A DNA stretch of 49,681 nt from Auritidibacter sp. Marseille-P8566 (GTDB lineage Bacteria > Actinomycetota > Actinomycetes > Actinomycetales > Microbacteriaceae), in the NCBI GenBank assembly GCA_945896925.1, contig CAMDEV010000003.1, positions 1-49,681 on the forward strand, written 5' to 3'. Position numbers and translations under genes: made by a program. Shown here piece after piece: positions 29,875 to 39,469 of this stretch. The notes beneath the pieces are model-generated. The model did no database searches, was not told the origin of the DNA, and saw nothing but the letters and a program-made list of their open reading frames with translations. The number at the start of each line of letters is the position of its first letter. Within the stretch, counting starts at the first letter, position 1.

Positions 29875-30690
29875 ATGCCTAAAGCCTCAGTAAAAGTAGC
29901 GACAATCAATGTCAACGGTGTCAGAGCCGCTTACCGCAGAGGCCTTGCGGACTGGGTGAAGGCTGAATCCCCGGATATCATTGCCCTGCAGGAAGTTAGA
30001 GCAGAGACCAAAGATCTTGAAGAGATCTTTGCTGAGATGCCGGGTGGTCCTTGGCACATCCTGCACGACAATGCTTCGGCTAAAGGCAGAGCTGGTGTTG
30101 CAGTCGTTTCCAAGGTCAAGGCCATAGCTTCAAGAACAGAACTAGGCCCGAAGGCTTTTGATAGTGCCGGCAGATGGTTGGAAGTTGATTTCAAGATTGG
30201 CTCAAAAATCTTCACAGTAATAAGTACATATGTTCACTCAGGTGAAGTTGACTCTCCTAAGCAAGTTGAGAAGTACAAATTCTTAGATGCCATGACTAAG
30301 AGAATGGCCGCACTTAGAAAAGAAGAAGGACTGACGGTTGTTGTTGGCGATCTCAACGTTGGTCACACCGAACTAGACATCAAGAACTGGAAGGGTAATC
30401 TTAAGAATGCGGGTTTCCTTCCAGAGGAACGCGCATACTTTGACATCTGGATGCACAAACAGGGTTGGGTGGATCTAGGAAGAGTCGCACACCCAGAAAC
30501 TCCTGGCCCATACACCTGGTGGTCATTCAGAGGACAGGCTTTTGATACTGATACCGGTTGGAGAATCGACTACCAGATTGCAACTCCAAAGCTTGCCAAG
30601 CTAGCAAGTAACTACAAAGTTCACAGAGCTGCTAGTTACGACACTCGTTTCACAGACCATTCCCCTGTAGTTGTTGAGTACGCTATCTAA
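29875..30690 (+). CDS. xth: Exodeoxyribonuclease III
   Basis: [70 protein letters not shown]. Confidence 0.93.
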   Translation: MPKASVKVATINVNGVRAAYRRGLADWVKAESPDIIALQEVRAETKDLEEIFAEMPGGPWHILHDNASAKGRAGVAVVSKVKAIASRTELGPKAFDSAGRWLEVDFKIGSKIFTVISTYVHSGEVDSPKQVEKYKFLDAMTKRMAALRKEEGLTVVVGDLNVGHTELDIKNWKGNLKNAGFLPEERAYFDIWMHKQGWVDLGRVAHPETPGPYTWWSFRGQAFDTDTGWRIDYQIATPKLAKLASNYKVHRAASYDTRFTDHSPVVVEYAI

Positions 30691-30691
30691 C

Positions 30692-31699
30692 ATGACTGGC
30701 AAACCTAATCTCCTAAGCGGCATGCAGCCAAGTGCATCCTCACTGCACCTCGGAAACTACCTAGGCGCTCTAGTCAACTGGGTAAACATGCAGAGAGACT
30801 TCAACGCTTTCTATGTCATTGTGGATCTTCATGCCATCACAGTTCCTCAGGATCCGAACGAACTTAGAACCAACACCAGAAGAACTGCCGCTCAATACAT
30901 AGCAGCTGGCATCGACCCTCAAGAATCAGCCCTGTTCGTTCAGAGCCACGTTCCTGCACACGCAGAACTAGCCTGGGTACTTAATTGCATCACCGGTTTT
31001 GGTGAAGCAAGCCGGATGACCCAGTTCAAAGACAAGTCTCAAAAAGCGGGAAGCGACTCTGCTTCGGTGGGGCTCTTTACCTACCCGATTCTTCAGGCAG
31101 CAGACATTCTTCTATATCAACCAAAAGCAGTTCCAGTTGGTGAAGATCAGAGACAACACCTTGAACTAACTAGAGATCTTGCTGAAAGATTCAACTCCAG
31201 ATTCGGTAAGACCTTCACGATGCCCGAAGCCCACATCCTCAAAGAAACTGCAAAGATCTACGATCTTCAAAACCCAACCGCAAAGATGTCTAAGTCGGCT
31301 CAAGACCCGAAGGGCTTGGTCAACCTTATGGACGATGACTCAACAATTGCCAAGAAGATAAAGAGTGCTGTTACCGATACCGATGCTTCAATCAGAGTCG
31401 ACTGGGAGAACAAGCCAGGTGTCTCAAACCTTCTTTCTATTCACTCATCTGTCAGCGGTGAATCACTGATTTCACTCGAGGAGAGATTCGCTGGAGCGGG
31501 CTACGGTGTCCTAAAGTCTGAGGTGGCAGATGTGGTAGTCAATGCTCTTGCCCCAATCAGAGATAGGGCAAACGAACTAATGAGTGACACCACAGAACTA
31601 GACAGACTCCTTGCATCTGGTGCTGAAAAGGCCAGATCTGTGGCAGAAGCAACCTTGGCTGATGTGTATGACAGAGTCGGGTTTATCCGAGCTAAATAG
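30692..31699 (+). CDS. trpS: Tryptophanyl-tRNA synthetase; start placed at ATG just after xth stop
   Basis: [50 protein letters not shown] (KMSKS). Confidence 0.96.
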   Translation: MTGKPNLLSGMQPSASSLHLGNYLGALVNWVNMQRDFNAFYVIVDLHAITVPQDPNELRTNTRRTAAQYIAAGIDPQESALFVQSHVPAHAELAWVLNCITGFGEASRMTQFKDKSQKAGSDSASVGLFTYPILQAADILLYQPKAVPVGEDQRQHLELTRDLAERFNSRFGKTFTMPEAHILKETAKIYDLQNPTAKMSKSAQDPKGLVNLMDDDSTIAKKIKSAVTDTDASIRVDWENKPGVSNLLSIHSSVSGESLISLEERFAGAGYGVLKSEVADVVVNALAPIRDRANELMSDTTELDRLLASGAEKARSVAEATLADVYDRVGFIRAK

Positions 31700-31850
31700 G
31701 TCTCTAGTAACGGAAATCTCACTTGAGCGTTCCCGACATCCAAATCGTTATGAAGACAATTGAGTACGATATCAGTTACCTTGTAAACCTTTTACTATAT
31801 TGGCTAGGGGATGTAATTTGCGTCCCAAAACATAACCAAGGAGAGAAGTA

Positions 31851-33188
31851 ATGAGCTTTAAAGCAAAGCGCGCGCTAGCAGCTGTTTCAGCTGTTGCACT
31901 ATCGTCACTGTTCCTAGCTGGTTGTTCATCGACGAACGACAATGCAGCAGGAGACTGTGCAGCATACTCAGATTATCTGGGTAACGAAGGCACAACAGTA
32001 GAGATCTACACAACCATCATCGATCCAGAAGCAGCTCTCTTCCAAGAGTCACTTGTTGAGTTCGAAGAATGTACTGGAATCACAGTTAACTGGAACGGAA
32101 CTCAGGAATTTGAAGCTCAGATTTCAGTTCGCGTCGAAGGTGGAACTGAGCCAGACCTAGCAATTTTCCCACAGCCAGGTCTTCTAGCTAAGTTTGCTGA
32201 CACCCTAGTTGCTGCACCAGATGCAGTTAGCGCTTCAGTTGACGAGAACTACTCACCAGACTGGAAGAACTACGGAACCGTTAACGGAACCTTCTTCGCT
32301 GCTCCTCTAGGTGCAAACGTGAAGTCATTCGTTTGGTACAACCCTAAGGTCTTCGCAGACAACGGTTACAGCATCCCTTCTACTTGGGAAGAGCTACTAA
32401 CCCTTTCTGACACCATCGCCGCTGACGGACAGATTCAGCCATGGTGTGCTGGTTTCGGTTCTGGTGAAGCTACCGGTTGGGTCGGAACTGACTGGATGGA
32501 AGACATCATGCTTCGTACCGCTTCAGCCGAGACTTACGACGCGTGGACCACTCACGGAATTCCTTTCAATGACCCTGCGGTTGTCACCGCGATTGGTGAA
32601 GCTGGCAAGATCCTGAAGAACCCAGACTACGTAGGTGACGTTGCTTCTATCGCAACCACAACCTTCCAGGATGGTGGAGCAGGTATCGTTGACGGAACTT
32701 GTGCAATGCACCGCCAGGCATCATTCATTGGTGGAATCTTGGCTGCTGACCACGGAGCAGAAATTGTTGACCCTTCAGACACATCAAAGGAAAACGGAAT
32801 CTCAGTGTTCTACTTCCCAGGTGCATCTGCTGACAACAAGCCAGCTCTTGGTGGTGGAGAGTTCGTTGGAGCTTTCGCAGACCGTCCAGAAGTTGCTGCA
32901 GTTCAGCACTACCTAACCACACCACTATGGAACAACAAGAAGGCTGCTCTTGGTGGATGGTTCTCAGCAAACAAGGGACTGGACGAGGCTAACGTTGCTG
33001 ACCCAGTAAACAAGGTTGCTGTTCAGATCCTAAAGAATGCAACTACCTTCCGTTTCGATGGCTCTGACGTTATGCCAGCAGCTGTTGGTGCAGGTACATT
33101 CTGGAAGGAAATGACTGCTTGGGTCGCTGAAGACAAGTCCGACATGGACGTGCTTGACGCTATCGAAGCATCATGGCCAACCAACTAA
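31851..33188 (+). CDS. Carbohydrate ABC transporter substrate-binding lipoprotein (alpha-glucoside-like)
   Basis: ALSSLFLAGCSS lipobox; extracellular solute-binding family 1 layout; RBS aaggagag before ATG; followed by two permeases. Confidence 0.92.
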   Translation: MSFKAKRALAAVSAVALSSLFLAGCSSTNDNAAGDCAAYSDYLGNEGTTVEIYTTIIDPEAALFQESLVEFEECTGITVNWNGTQEFEAQISVRVEGGTEPDLAIFPQPGLLAKFADTLVAAPDAVSASVDENYSPDWKNYGTVNGTFFAAPLGANVKSFVWYNPKVFADNGYSIPSTWEELLTLSDTIAADGQIQPWCAGFGSGEATGWVGTDWMEDIMLRTASAETYDAWTTHGIPFNDPAVVTAIGEAGKILKNPDYVGDVASIATTTFQDGGAGIVDGTCAMHRQASFIGGILAADHGAEIVDPSDTSKENGISVFYFPGASADNKPALGGGEFVGAFADRPEVAAVQHYLTTPLWNNKKAALGGWFSANKGLDEANVADPVNKVAVQILKNATTFRFDGSDVMPAAVGAGTFWKEMTAWVAEDKSDMDVLDAIEASWPTN

Positions 33189-33208
33189 TTAGGATATAAG
33201 TACCCTAG

Positions 33209-33252
33209 AAATGGGGTGTGGCGGTCACTTTTGTGAAAGCCACACCCCATTT
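33209..33252 (+). terminator. Intercistronic hairpin between SBP and permease genes (attenuator / mRNA stabiliser)
   Basis: AAATGGGGTGTGGC ... GCCACACCCCATTT perfect 14-bp stem, inner TCAC-TTTT-GTGA. Confidence 0.8.
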
Positions 33253-33270
33253 CCATTAAGTCAGGAACAC

Positions 33271-34281
33271 ATGTTACACATCCCATTTGCAGCAGGAAGA
33301 AAGACCCCCTGGGAAGTCATCTACCCAAATCTCTTCCTGTTGATCATCTCTCTAGTTGTCTTCGCAGCAATCATTTACTTAGTTTTCCTAATCGCCTCCA
33401 GGGCCTCCGTCAAAGTTCAAGAGTGGCTCAAGTATGTGGTCTTCCTAGTACCAGCCACCTTGCTACTGGTAATCGGTTTGGTTTATCCGACACTTAGAAC
33501 AGTTCTAATGTCTTTCATGAACGATGACAGCACCGAGTTTGTTGGAGTAGAGAACTACGTCTGGTCTTTCACAATCCCAGAGATTTTGATCGTGCTCAGA
33601 AACACAGCCATCTGGGTTTTCGTTGTTCCAATTGTTTCTACCCTTTTAGGGCTCGTCATTGCATACATGACCGACCGCATGAAAAGAGCTGCAGTCGTCA
33701 AATCCCTCATCTTTTTACCAATGGCTATATCGTTTGTTGGTGCCGGTGTTATTTGGAAATTTGTCTACGACTACCAACCCAACCTAACTAAGGCTGACCT
33801 TGGTCTATTCAGTGCCCTTTCTAAATCAATTGGCATAGACCCACCTAACTGGCTTCTAGAAGCTCCCCTAAACACCTTCCTACTCATCGTTGTAATGGTT
33901 TGGATTCAGACCGGTTTCGCAATGGTCGTGCTCTCAGCTGCCATGAAGAATGTTCCTGAAGAGGTTGTTGAAGCGGCAATGCTCGACGGCGCAACTGTTT
34001 TCAAAACCTTTATTAGGGTCACAATTCCGATGATCAGAGCGACCATCGTAGTTGTGCTAACCACCATCTCAATTGGAACTCTGAAGGTGTTTGACATCGT
34101 TAGGACAATGACTGGCGGTAACTTCCAGACCAACGTTATTGCCAATGAGATGTATTCACAGACCTTTAGACAGATGAACTATGGTCACGGTAGTGCTCTT
34201 GCAGTTATTCTCCTGGTCTGTGTAATTCCGATCATCGCCTATAACCTACGACAACTGAAGATTGAAAGGACGGAGCGCTAA
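33271..34281 (+). CDS. Sugar ABC transporter permease (MalF/AglF type); start moved to ATG after hairpin
   Basis: EEVVEAAMLDGATVFKTFIRVTIPMIRATI EAA motif; the listed start lies inside the hairpin and is unlikely. Confidence 0.9.
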   Translation: MLHIPFAAGRKTPWEVIYPNLFLLIISLVVFAAIIYLVFLIASRASVKVQEWLKYVVFLVPATLLLVIGLVYPTLRTVLMSFMNDDSTEFVGVENYVWSFTIPEILIVLRNTAIWVFVVPIVSTLLGLVIAYMTDRMKRAAVVKSLIFLPMAISFVGAGVIWKFVYDYQPNLTKADLGLFSALSKSIGIDPPNWLLEAPLNTFLLIVVMVWIQTGFAMVVLSAAMKNVPEEVVEAAMLDGATVFKTFIRVTIPMIRATIVVVLTTISIGTLKVFDIVRTMTGGNFQTNVIANEMYSQTFRQMNYGHGSALAVILLVCVIPIIAYNLRQLKIERTER

Positions 34282-35186
34282 TGAAAGCTCCTAAGAAAGC
34301 AAGAGACGTTTTCTCATCTCCTATCGCCTCAGCTGCCGCAGTAATCATTGCTGTTGTTTGGACTATCCCAACATTCGGACTTTTGGTTTCTTCTATTCGT
34401 CCAGAGCAAGACATCAACTCAAACGGCTGGTGGAACTTCTTCCTTCAACCAAACGTCACCTTTGATAACTATGCTCAGGTACTTTTCGCTGGAACAGGAA
34501 CTAACCCGCCTCTAGTGTTGTTCTTCTTCAACAGCTTGGCCCTTACTCTGCCTGCAGTAATCTTCCCTATCACTTTGGCACTATTTGCTGCCTACGCTCT
34601 GGCTTGGTTTGAGTTCAAAGGTAAAGACCTGTTGTTCTCGATCATCTTTGGTTTGCAGATTGTTCCACTTCAGCTAACTCTGGTTCCATTGCTTCAGCTC
34701 TTCGCTAAGGGACTTAGCATCAATGGTTTTGTAATCATTCCAGATCTGGGCATTACAGGAACTTTCATTCCAATCTGGATTGCTCACACCATCTACGGTC
34801 TACCGTTAGCCATCTTCCTTCTGCACAACTTCCTAAGACAGATCCCTCGTGAACTGATCGAAGCTGGACGTGTTGATGGCGCTAACTGGTTCACCCTATT
34901 CAGCAAGATTGTCTTGCCGCTGTCAGTTCCGGCAATTGCTTCATTCTCGATCTTCCAGTTCCTTTGGGTCTGGAATGACCTGCTGGTCGGCCTTACCTTC
35001 GGTGGTGGAGTCAAGGAAGTTGCTCCAATGACAGTTCGTATCGCTGAAATGGTTGGAACTAGAGGAAGCGGTTGGGAGCTTTTGACTGCTGGAGCGTTCG
35101 TCTCAATGATTGTTCCTCTGATCGTATTCTTCGCTCTCCAGCGCTATTTCGTCCGTGGTTTGCTAGCTGGTTCAGTAAAGGGCTAG
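34281..35186 (+). CDS. Sugar ABC transporter permease (MalG/AglG type)
   Basis: RELIEAGRVDGANWFTLFSKIVLPLSVPAIASF EAA motif; TAATG overlap with preceding permease. Confidence 0.93.
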   Translation: MKAPKKARDVFSSPIASAAAVIIAVVWTIPTFGLLVSSIRPEQDINSNGWWNFFLQPNVTFDNYAQVLFAGTGTNPPLVLFFFNSLALTLPAVIFPITLALFAAYALAWFEFKGKDLLFSIIFGLQIVPLQLTLVPLLQLFAKGLSINGFVIIPDLGITGTFIPIWIAHTIYGLPLAIFLLHNFLRQIPRELIEAGRVDGANWFTLFSKIVLPLSVPAIASFSIFQFLWVWNDLLVGLTFGGGVKEVAPMTVRIAEMVGTRGSGWELLTAGAFVSMIVPLIVFFALQRYFVRGLLAGSVKG

Positions 35187-35247
35187 CAGAACCGACAATA
35201 AACTCGCATCTTTGGTCTTAATCTGGGATGCTTGTTCAGTAGTAATA

Positions 35248-35393
35248 GTTCTTCGGGGTCAGTGTAAATCTGAACCGGCGGTTATAGTCCGCGACCCGAC
35301 AAGCAGCCTTCATTGGCAACACCTTTAGGTGGTTTGGCGGTTGATTTGGTGAAACTCCAGAACCGACGGTTAAAGTCCGGATGGTAGAAGAAC
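35248..35393 (+). ncRNA. FMN riboswitch (RFN element) upstream of riboflavin operon
   Basis: GTTCTTCGGGGTCAGTGTAAATCTGAACCGGCGGTTATAGTCCGCGA...GATTTGGTGAAACTCCAGAACCGACGGTTAAAGTCCGGATGGTAGAAGAAC; P1 closed by GTTCTTC/GAAGAAC. Confidence 0.95.
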
Positions 35394-35474
35394 AGGAGGC
35401 TAGCCCTTTTAAGGGTTTAGTCTTTGGCCGCCTGCCGACTGTGCCCCGAAGTGCTTCTTTTAGGAAGGCTCGGG

Positions 35475-36497
35475 ATGACAAATCTCAGTGTGTTTGAACC
35501 GGCGATGCGCCGTGCACTTGAGCTAGCTGCACTCGGTCCTGCCTACGGAGTCAACCCACAGGTTGGGGCTCTAATCCTAGATAGAGATTTGAATGTTATT
35601 GCCGAAGGTTTTCATAAGGGTTCTGGAACCCCTCACGCCGAGGTTGATGCTCTGAGCAAGCTAACTAGCGTTCCTGAAGGGTCAACTGCTGTTGTTACTC
35701 TAGAGCCTTGCAATCACACTGGTAGAACTGGTCCTTGTGCTCAAGCACTTATTGCTGCCGGTATCTCACGTGTTGTTTATGCAACTAAAGATCCAGGTAA
35801 TGAATCAGCAAATGGAGCTCAGAGTCTAAGCGATGCAGGTGTTGAAGTCGTCTTTGGTGTCCTAGAACAAGAAGCCAAGGAACAGGGTCGCGTTTGGCTA
35901 ACTGCAATGCAGAAGCAGAGGCCTTTTGTAACTTTGAAGTGGGCTCAGACTCTAGATGGCAGAAGTGCTGCTAGCGATAAGACCAGTAAATGGATTACAG
36001 GACAAGAAGCTAGAGAAGATGTCCACCTTAGAAGATCTCAGCTAGATGCAATCCTGGTTGGTTCAGGCACAGTCAAATACGACAACCCAGATCTAACAGC
36101 ACGTAAGCCTGATGGTTCAAGATACGAACACCAACCACTTCGTGTGGTTGTTGGTAAGAGTGAACTCTCCTCTGACCTTAGAGTCTTCAATGACGAAGCT
36201 CCAACCGTTCAACTAAAGACTCATGATTTGAATGATGTTCTATCCCAGCTTTGGGTTAGAGGAACAAGGCATGTTCTTGTTGAAGGTGGAGCTGAGATAG
36301 CTAGTGAATTTATAAAACAGGGGCTTTTCGATGAAGTACTTATTTATCAAGCACCTCTTTTGTTAGGTGGCAGCAATGTCGCCGTTACCGACATCGGCAT
36401 TAGCACTATGGCGGATGCCTTGCAGTTGAACTTTGTTGAAATCAAACAGCTAGGCGCTGATTTGTTTATTAGAGCCACACCAAAAGGAGAGAACTAA
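35475..36497 (+). CDS. ribD: Bifunctional diaminohydroxyphosphoribosylaminopyrimidine deaminase / 5-amino-6-(5-phosphoribosylamino)uracil reductase
   Basis: TPHAEVDALSK, VTLEPCNHTGRTGPCAQALI; start placed at ATG 35475. Confidence 0.95.
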   Translation: MTNLSVFEPAMRRALELAALGPAYGVNPQVGALILDRDLNVIAEGFHKGSGTPHAEVDALSKLTSVPEGSTAVVTLEPCNHTGRTGPCAQALIAAGISRVVYATKDPGNESANGAQSLSDAGVEVVFGVLEQEAKEQGRVWLTAMQKQRPFVTLKWAQTLDGRSAASDKTSKWITGQEAREDVHLRRSQLDAILVGSGTVKYDNPDLTARKPDGSRYEHQPLRVVVGKSELSSDLRVFNDEAPTVQLKTHDLNDVLSQLWVRGTRHVLVEGGAEIASEFIKQGLFDEVLIYQAPLLLGGSNVAVTDIGISTMADALQLNFVEIKQLGADLFIRATPKGEN

Positions 36498-37093
36498 TGT
36501 TTACCGGAATCATTGAAGAACTGGGCAAGGTAGTGGCCATTGAAGAACAACCCGATGCGCTCAGATTGACTATCTCGGGGCCCCTCGTTACCAGCGATGT
36601 AAAGCGTGGGGACTCAATTGCCTGCAGTGGAACCTGTTTGACTGCCATTGAGATCGAGAATGGCACCTTCACAGCAGATGTGATGCATGAGACCATCAGG
36701 CTAACCAGCATGAACGGTGTGAAGGTAGGCGATCTCATCAACCTAGAGCGTGCGATGACCATGAACACCCGTTTTGGTGGACACCATGTTCAGGGTCACG
36801 TTGATGGTGTTGGAGAGTTCATTTCTAGAGAAGCTAGTGAGAACTGGGACTGGGTGAGGATCAGGATTCCAGTTGAACTGATGAAGTATGTGGTTCTAAA
36901 GGGTTCAATTACTTTAGATGGCATCTCATTGACTGTGAACGAATTGGGTGAAGACTTTGTTGGTTTGTCTCTGATTCCAGAAACACTTAAGGTAACAACC
37001 CTTGGCTATAAGAGCCCAGGCGACAAGGTCAATGTTGAAGTTGACATCATGGCTAAGCACATTGAACGACTACTAGAAAGCAGAAACAACTAA
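36497..37093 (+). CDS. ribE: Riboflavin synthase alpha chain
   Basis: MFTGIIEELGKV; GDSIACSGTCLTA; GGHHVQGHVDGVG. Confidence 0.96.
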   Translation: MFTGIIEELGKVVAIEEQPDALRLTISGPLVTSDVKRGDSIACSGTCLTAIEIENGTFTADVMHETIRLTSMNGVKVGDLINLERAMTMNTRFGGHHVQGHVDGVGEFISREASENWDWVRIRIPVELMKYVVLKGSITLDGISLTVNELGEDFVGLSLIPETLKVTTLGYKSPGDKVNVEVDIMAKHIERLLESRNN

Positions 37094-38340
37094 TGGCACT
37101 TGCAACCATCGAACAGGCTTTAGAGGCCCTACGTTCAGGTAAACCTGTTTTTGTAGCGGACGATGAGAATCGTGAGAACGAAGGCGATGCCATCATGGCA
37201 GCGCAGTTCATGTCCACCGAGTGGATGGCCTGGTTTGTAAACAAGACCTCTGGTTTCCTATGTGCACCAATGGATGAGCATACTGCTAACCAGCTAGAGC
37301 TCCCGCTGATGACAACAAACAACCAAGATCCCCACTCAACCAACTACACCGTTACCGTAGACGCTGCATCTCGTGAGAGTACTGGTATCTCAGCTGCTGA
37401 TCGAGCGCTAACTGCTAGAACATTGGCAAGTTCAACTGCAGGCCCTGAGTCACTTATTAGACCTGGTCACATCCTTCCTCTAAGAGCACACCCTCACGGT
37501 GTCTTTGGTAGACGTGGTCACACCGAAGCAGCTGTTGATCTACTGAAGCTTGCTGGGCTCTCCCCCGTTGCAATTATCGGTGAGATGGTAAACCAAGACG
37601 GTTCAATGATGAGATTCGATGACCTTGTAAAAGTTGGAGAAGCTGAGAGCCTTCCAGTAATCACTGTGGCTCAGCTAGTTGAATATCTAGAACTTAATTC
37701 AATTCAGCTGGTAACAACACCTAATAACAGAATTCGTTTCGAAGCAGAAGCTAACGTTCCAACTATTCACGGAAATTTCAAGCTTCGCGGTTACTACGAC
37801 ATCAAGACAGGTGCAGACCACGTTGCCATCATTAAGGGAAACCCAACTGGCAAAGACGTTCTAGTTCGTCTTCACAGCGAATGTATTACCGGTGAAGCAT
37901 TCGGTTCTTTGAAGTGTGAGTGTGGACCCCAGTTGCAGTATGCAATGGACATGATTGAAGCTGACCCTAACGGTGGAATTGTTATCTACCTAAGAGGTCA
38001 AGAAGGTCGCGGAATTGGTTTACTAAACAAGCTAAAGGCTTACGCCCTTCAAGAGCAAGGCTTGGACACAGTTGAAGCAAACCTTGCTCTAGGACTACCT
38101 TCCGAAGCTAGAGAGTATGGCGCTGCTGTTTCTATTCTTAGAGAGCTCGGAGTTAGAAGCGTGAGACTTATGACTAACAACCCAGCGAAAGCTAACTTCT
38201 TAACCGAAGCTGGTATCCCAGTTACCTCTTATGTTCCAGTAATCGTTGGTGAAGCAATTCAGAACCTCGGCTACCTGGAAACTAAGCGCTCAAAGATGGG
38301 CCACCGTCTACCTGAAATCGTCGCAGAAATGGAGCAGTAA
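37093..38340 (+). CDS. ribBA: Bifunctional 3,4-dihydroxy-2-butanone-4-phosphate synthase / GTP cyclohydrolase II
   Basis: GKPVFVADDENRENEGDAIMAA; RLHSECITGEAFGSLKCECGPQL; YLRGQEGRGIGLLNK. Confidence 0.97.
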   Translation: MALATIEQALEALRSGKPVFVADDENRENEGDAIMAAQFMSTEWMAWFVNKTSGFLCAPMDEHTANQLELPLMTTNNQDPHSTNYTVTVDAASRESTGISAADRALTARTLASSTAGPESLIRPGHILPLRAHPHGVFGRRGHTEAAVDLLKLAGLSPVAIIGEMVNQDGSMMRFDDLVKVGEAESLPVITVAQLVEYLELNSIQLVTTPNNRIRFEAEANVPTIHGNFKLRGYYDIKTGADHVAIIKGNPTGKDVLVRLHSECITGEAFGSLKCECGPQLQYAMDMIEADPNGGIVIYLRGQEGRGIGLLNKLKAYALQEQGLDTVEANLALGLPSEAREYGAAVSILRELGVRSVRLMTNNPAKANFLTEAGIPVTSYVPVIVGEAIQNLGYLETKRSKMGHRLPEIVAEMEQ

Positions 38341-38798
38341 TGTCTGGTCACGCCCCAAAACTAGAAATCGATGCAAGAGATCTTGCAGTAACAATCATTG
38401 TTACCTCTTGGCACACCGAAATAGCAGACGCACTCCTTGCTGGTGCTGAGAGAACTCTTAAGGCTGCTGGCAACGATGTTTACTCAATCATCAAAGTGCC
38501 AGGCGCTTTTGAATTACCATTGGCAGCTAAGTGGGCTATTGATGATGGTGCAGATGTTGTTATTGCTCTAGGTGTTGTCATCAAGGGTGAAACCCCACAC
38601 TTTGACTTCGTCTGCGATTCAGCAACTGCTGGGCTAACCCAGATTCAATTAGAGAATGACACTCCAATCGGCTTTGGATTACTAACCGTTGACAACCTGC
38701 AACAAGCCCTTGACAGAGCTGGTTTACCAAACAGCAAAGAGGATAAAGGTGCAGAAGCTGTCGAGGCAGCTATCAGTATGGCCATGCTTCGCTCATAG
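38340..38798 (+). CDS. ribH: 6,7-dimethyl-8-ribityllumazine synthase
   Basis: KVPGAFELPLAAKWAID; ALGVVIKGETPHFDFVCDS; GFGLLTVDNLQQAL. Confidence 0.96.
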   Translation: MSGHAPKLEIDARDLAVTIIVTSWHTEIADALLAGAERTLKAAGNDVYSIIKVPGAFELPLAAKWAIDDGADVVIALGVVIKGETPHFDFVCDSATAGLTQIQLENDTPIGFGLLTVDNLQQALDRAGLPNSKEDKGAEAVEAAISMAMLRS

Positions 38799-38802
38799 AC
38801 TA

Positions 38803-38823
38803 TTTCTGTTACCTAAACAGAAA
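38803..38823 (+). terminator. Short hairpin after ribH (weak terminator candidate)
   Basis: TTTCTGTT-ACCTA-AACAGAAA. Confidence 0.4.
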
Positions 38824-38831
38824 AGGGCATC

Positions 38832-39206
38832 ATGGACGATTCAACTAAAGAATTACTCATCCACATCTTCCTAGTACTGCACATCCTCGGTATTGCAGTA
38901 TTGCTAGCTGGCTTCTTCAGCAACCTGAAGGATCTAACCAAAGGCATCAAGGTTAACTCGGGAATCCTCCACGGTGCATACCTAATGCTTGCAACTGGCC
39001 TTGCCATGGCAGGACTTGCAGTTGACCCAAGCAAACTAAACGTTGTTGTCATCTCGCTAAAGAGCATCTCGCTGACCGCAATCTTCTTCATTGCATACAC
39101 TTTCCGCAAGAAAGACAATCCTCCGGTTTGGGCAGTGCCTGCGATTGTTGGACTGACCACACTAAACATTGTGTTAGCCATCTTTGGCAGTGTTGCTGGA
39201 GACTAG
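38832..39206 (+). CDS. Small hypothetical integral membrane protein
   Basis: 124 aa with about four hydrophobic segments; AAAAGGG RBS-like upstream. Confidence 0.75.
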   Translation: MDDSTKELLIHIFLVLHILGIAVLLAGFFSNLKDLTKGIKVNSGILHGAYLMLATGLAMAGLAVDPSKLNVVVISLKSISLTAIFFIAYTFRKKDNPPVWAVPAIVGLTTLNIVLAIFGSVAGD

Positions 39207-39343
39207 CGCAAGAACAATGCAGTTAGTCGGCGGGTTGTGAAAAACAGCCCGCCGATTATCATTGCCACGAAGTAGAGGGCGTGACCTAACATCGACAGCA
39301 ACAAAGTCACCGTAGGTCTTGGTAAGTCCGGTTGCGGTAATCA
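39202..39343 (-). pseudogene. ABC transporter remnant: ATPase N-terminus joined to ABC-2 permease C-terminus
   Basis: Minus strand reads MITATGLTKTYGDFVAVD (ATPase start) and then, in another frame, MLGHALYFVAMIIGGLFFTTRRLTALFLR-stop (ABC-2 permease-like end). Confidence 0.7.
39225..39257 (+). terminator. Terminator-like hairpin after the small membrane protein gene
   Basis: AGTCGGCGGGTTGT-GAAAA-ACAGCCCGCCGATT long stem. Confidence 0.6.
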
Positions 39344-39469
39344 TGGCCTCAGGCAAGGCTTTTTTACTGATTCTTTTGGCACAGCTCTGTGTCCTTCTAT
39401 CAAAATTTTAGTGGTGCATAACAAGCCACAGCCTTCTAGTCTATTCGCCGAAACTGATATCCTTGAGAA

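Noticed and set aside
33211-33270. N-terminal extension of the sugar permease
   Set aside because: It is encoded by the intercistronic hairpin; ATG at 33271 is more credible.
35236-35481. Minus-strand 81-aa ORF over the FMN riboswitch
   Set aside because: Overlaps a clearly recognisable RFN aptamer; no protein similarity seen.
39174-39356. 60-aa minus-strand ORF as a real protein
   Set aside because: Only the first part resembles an ABC ATPase start; the rest reads as a permease tail in another frame, so it is better called a remnant.
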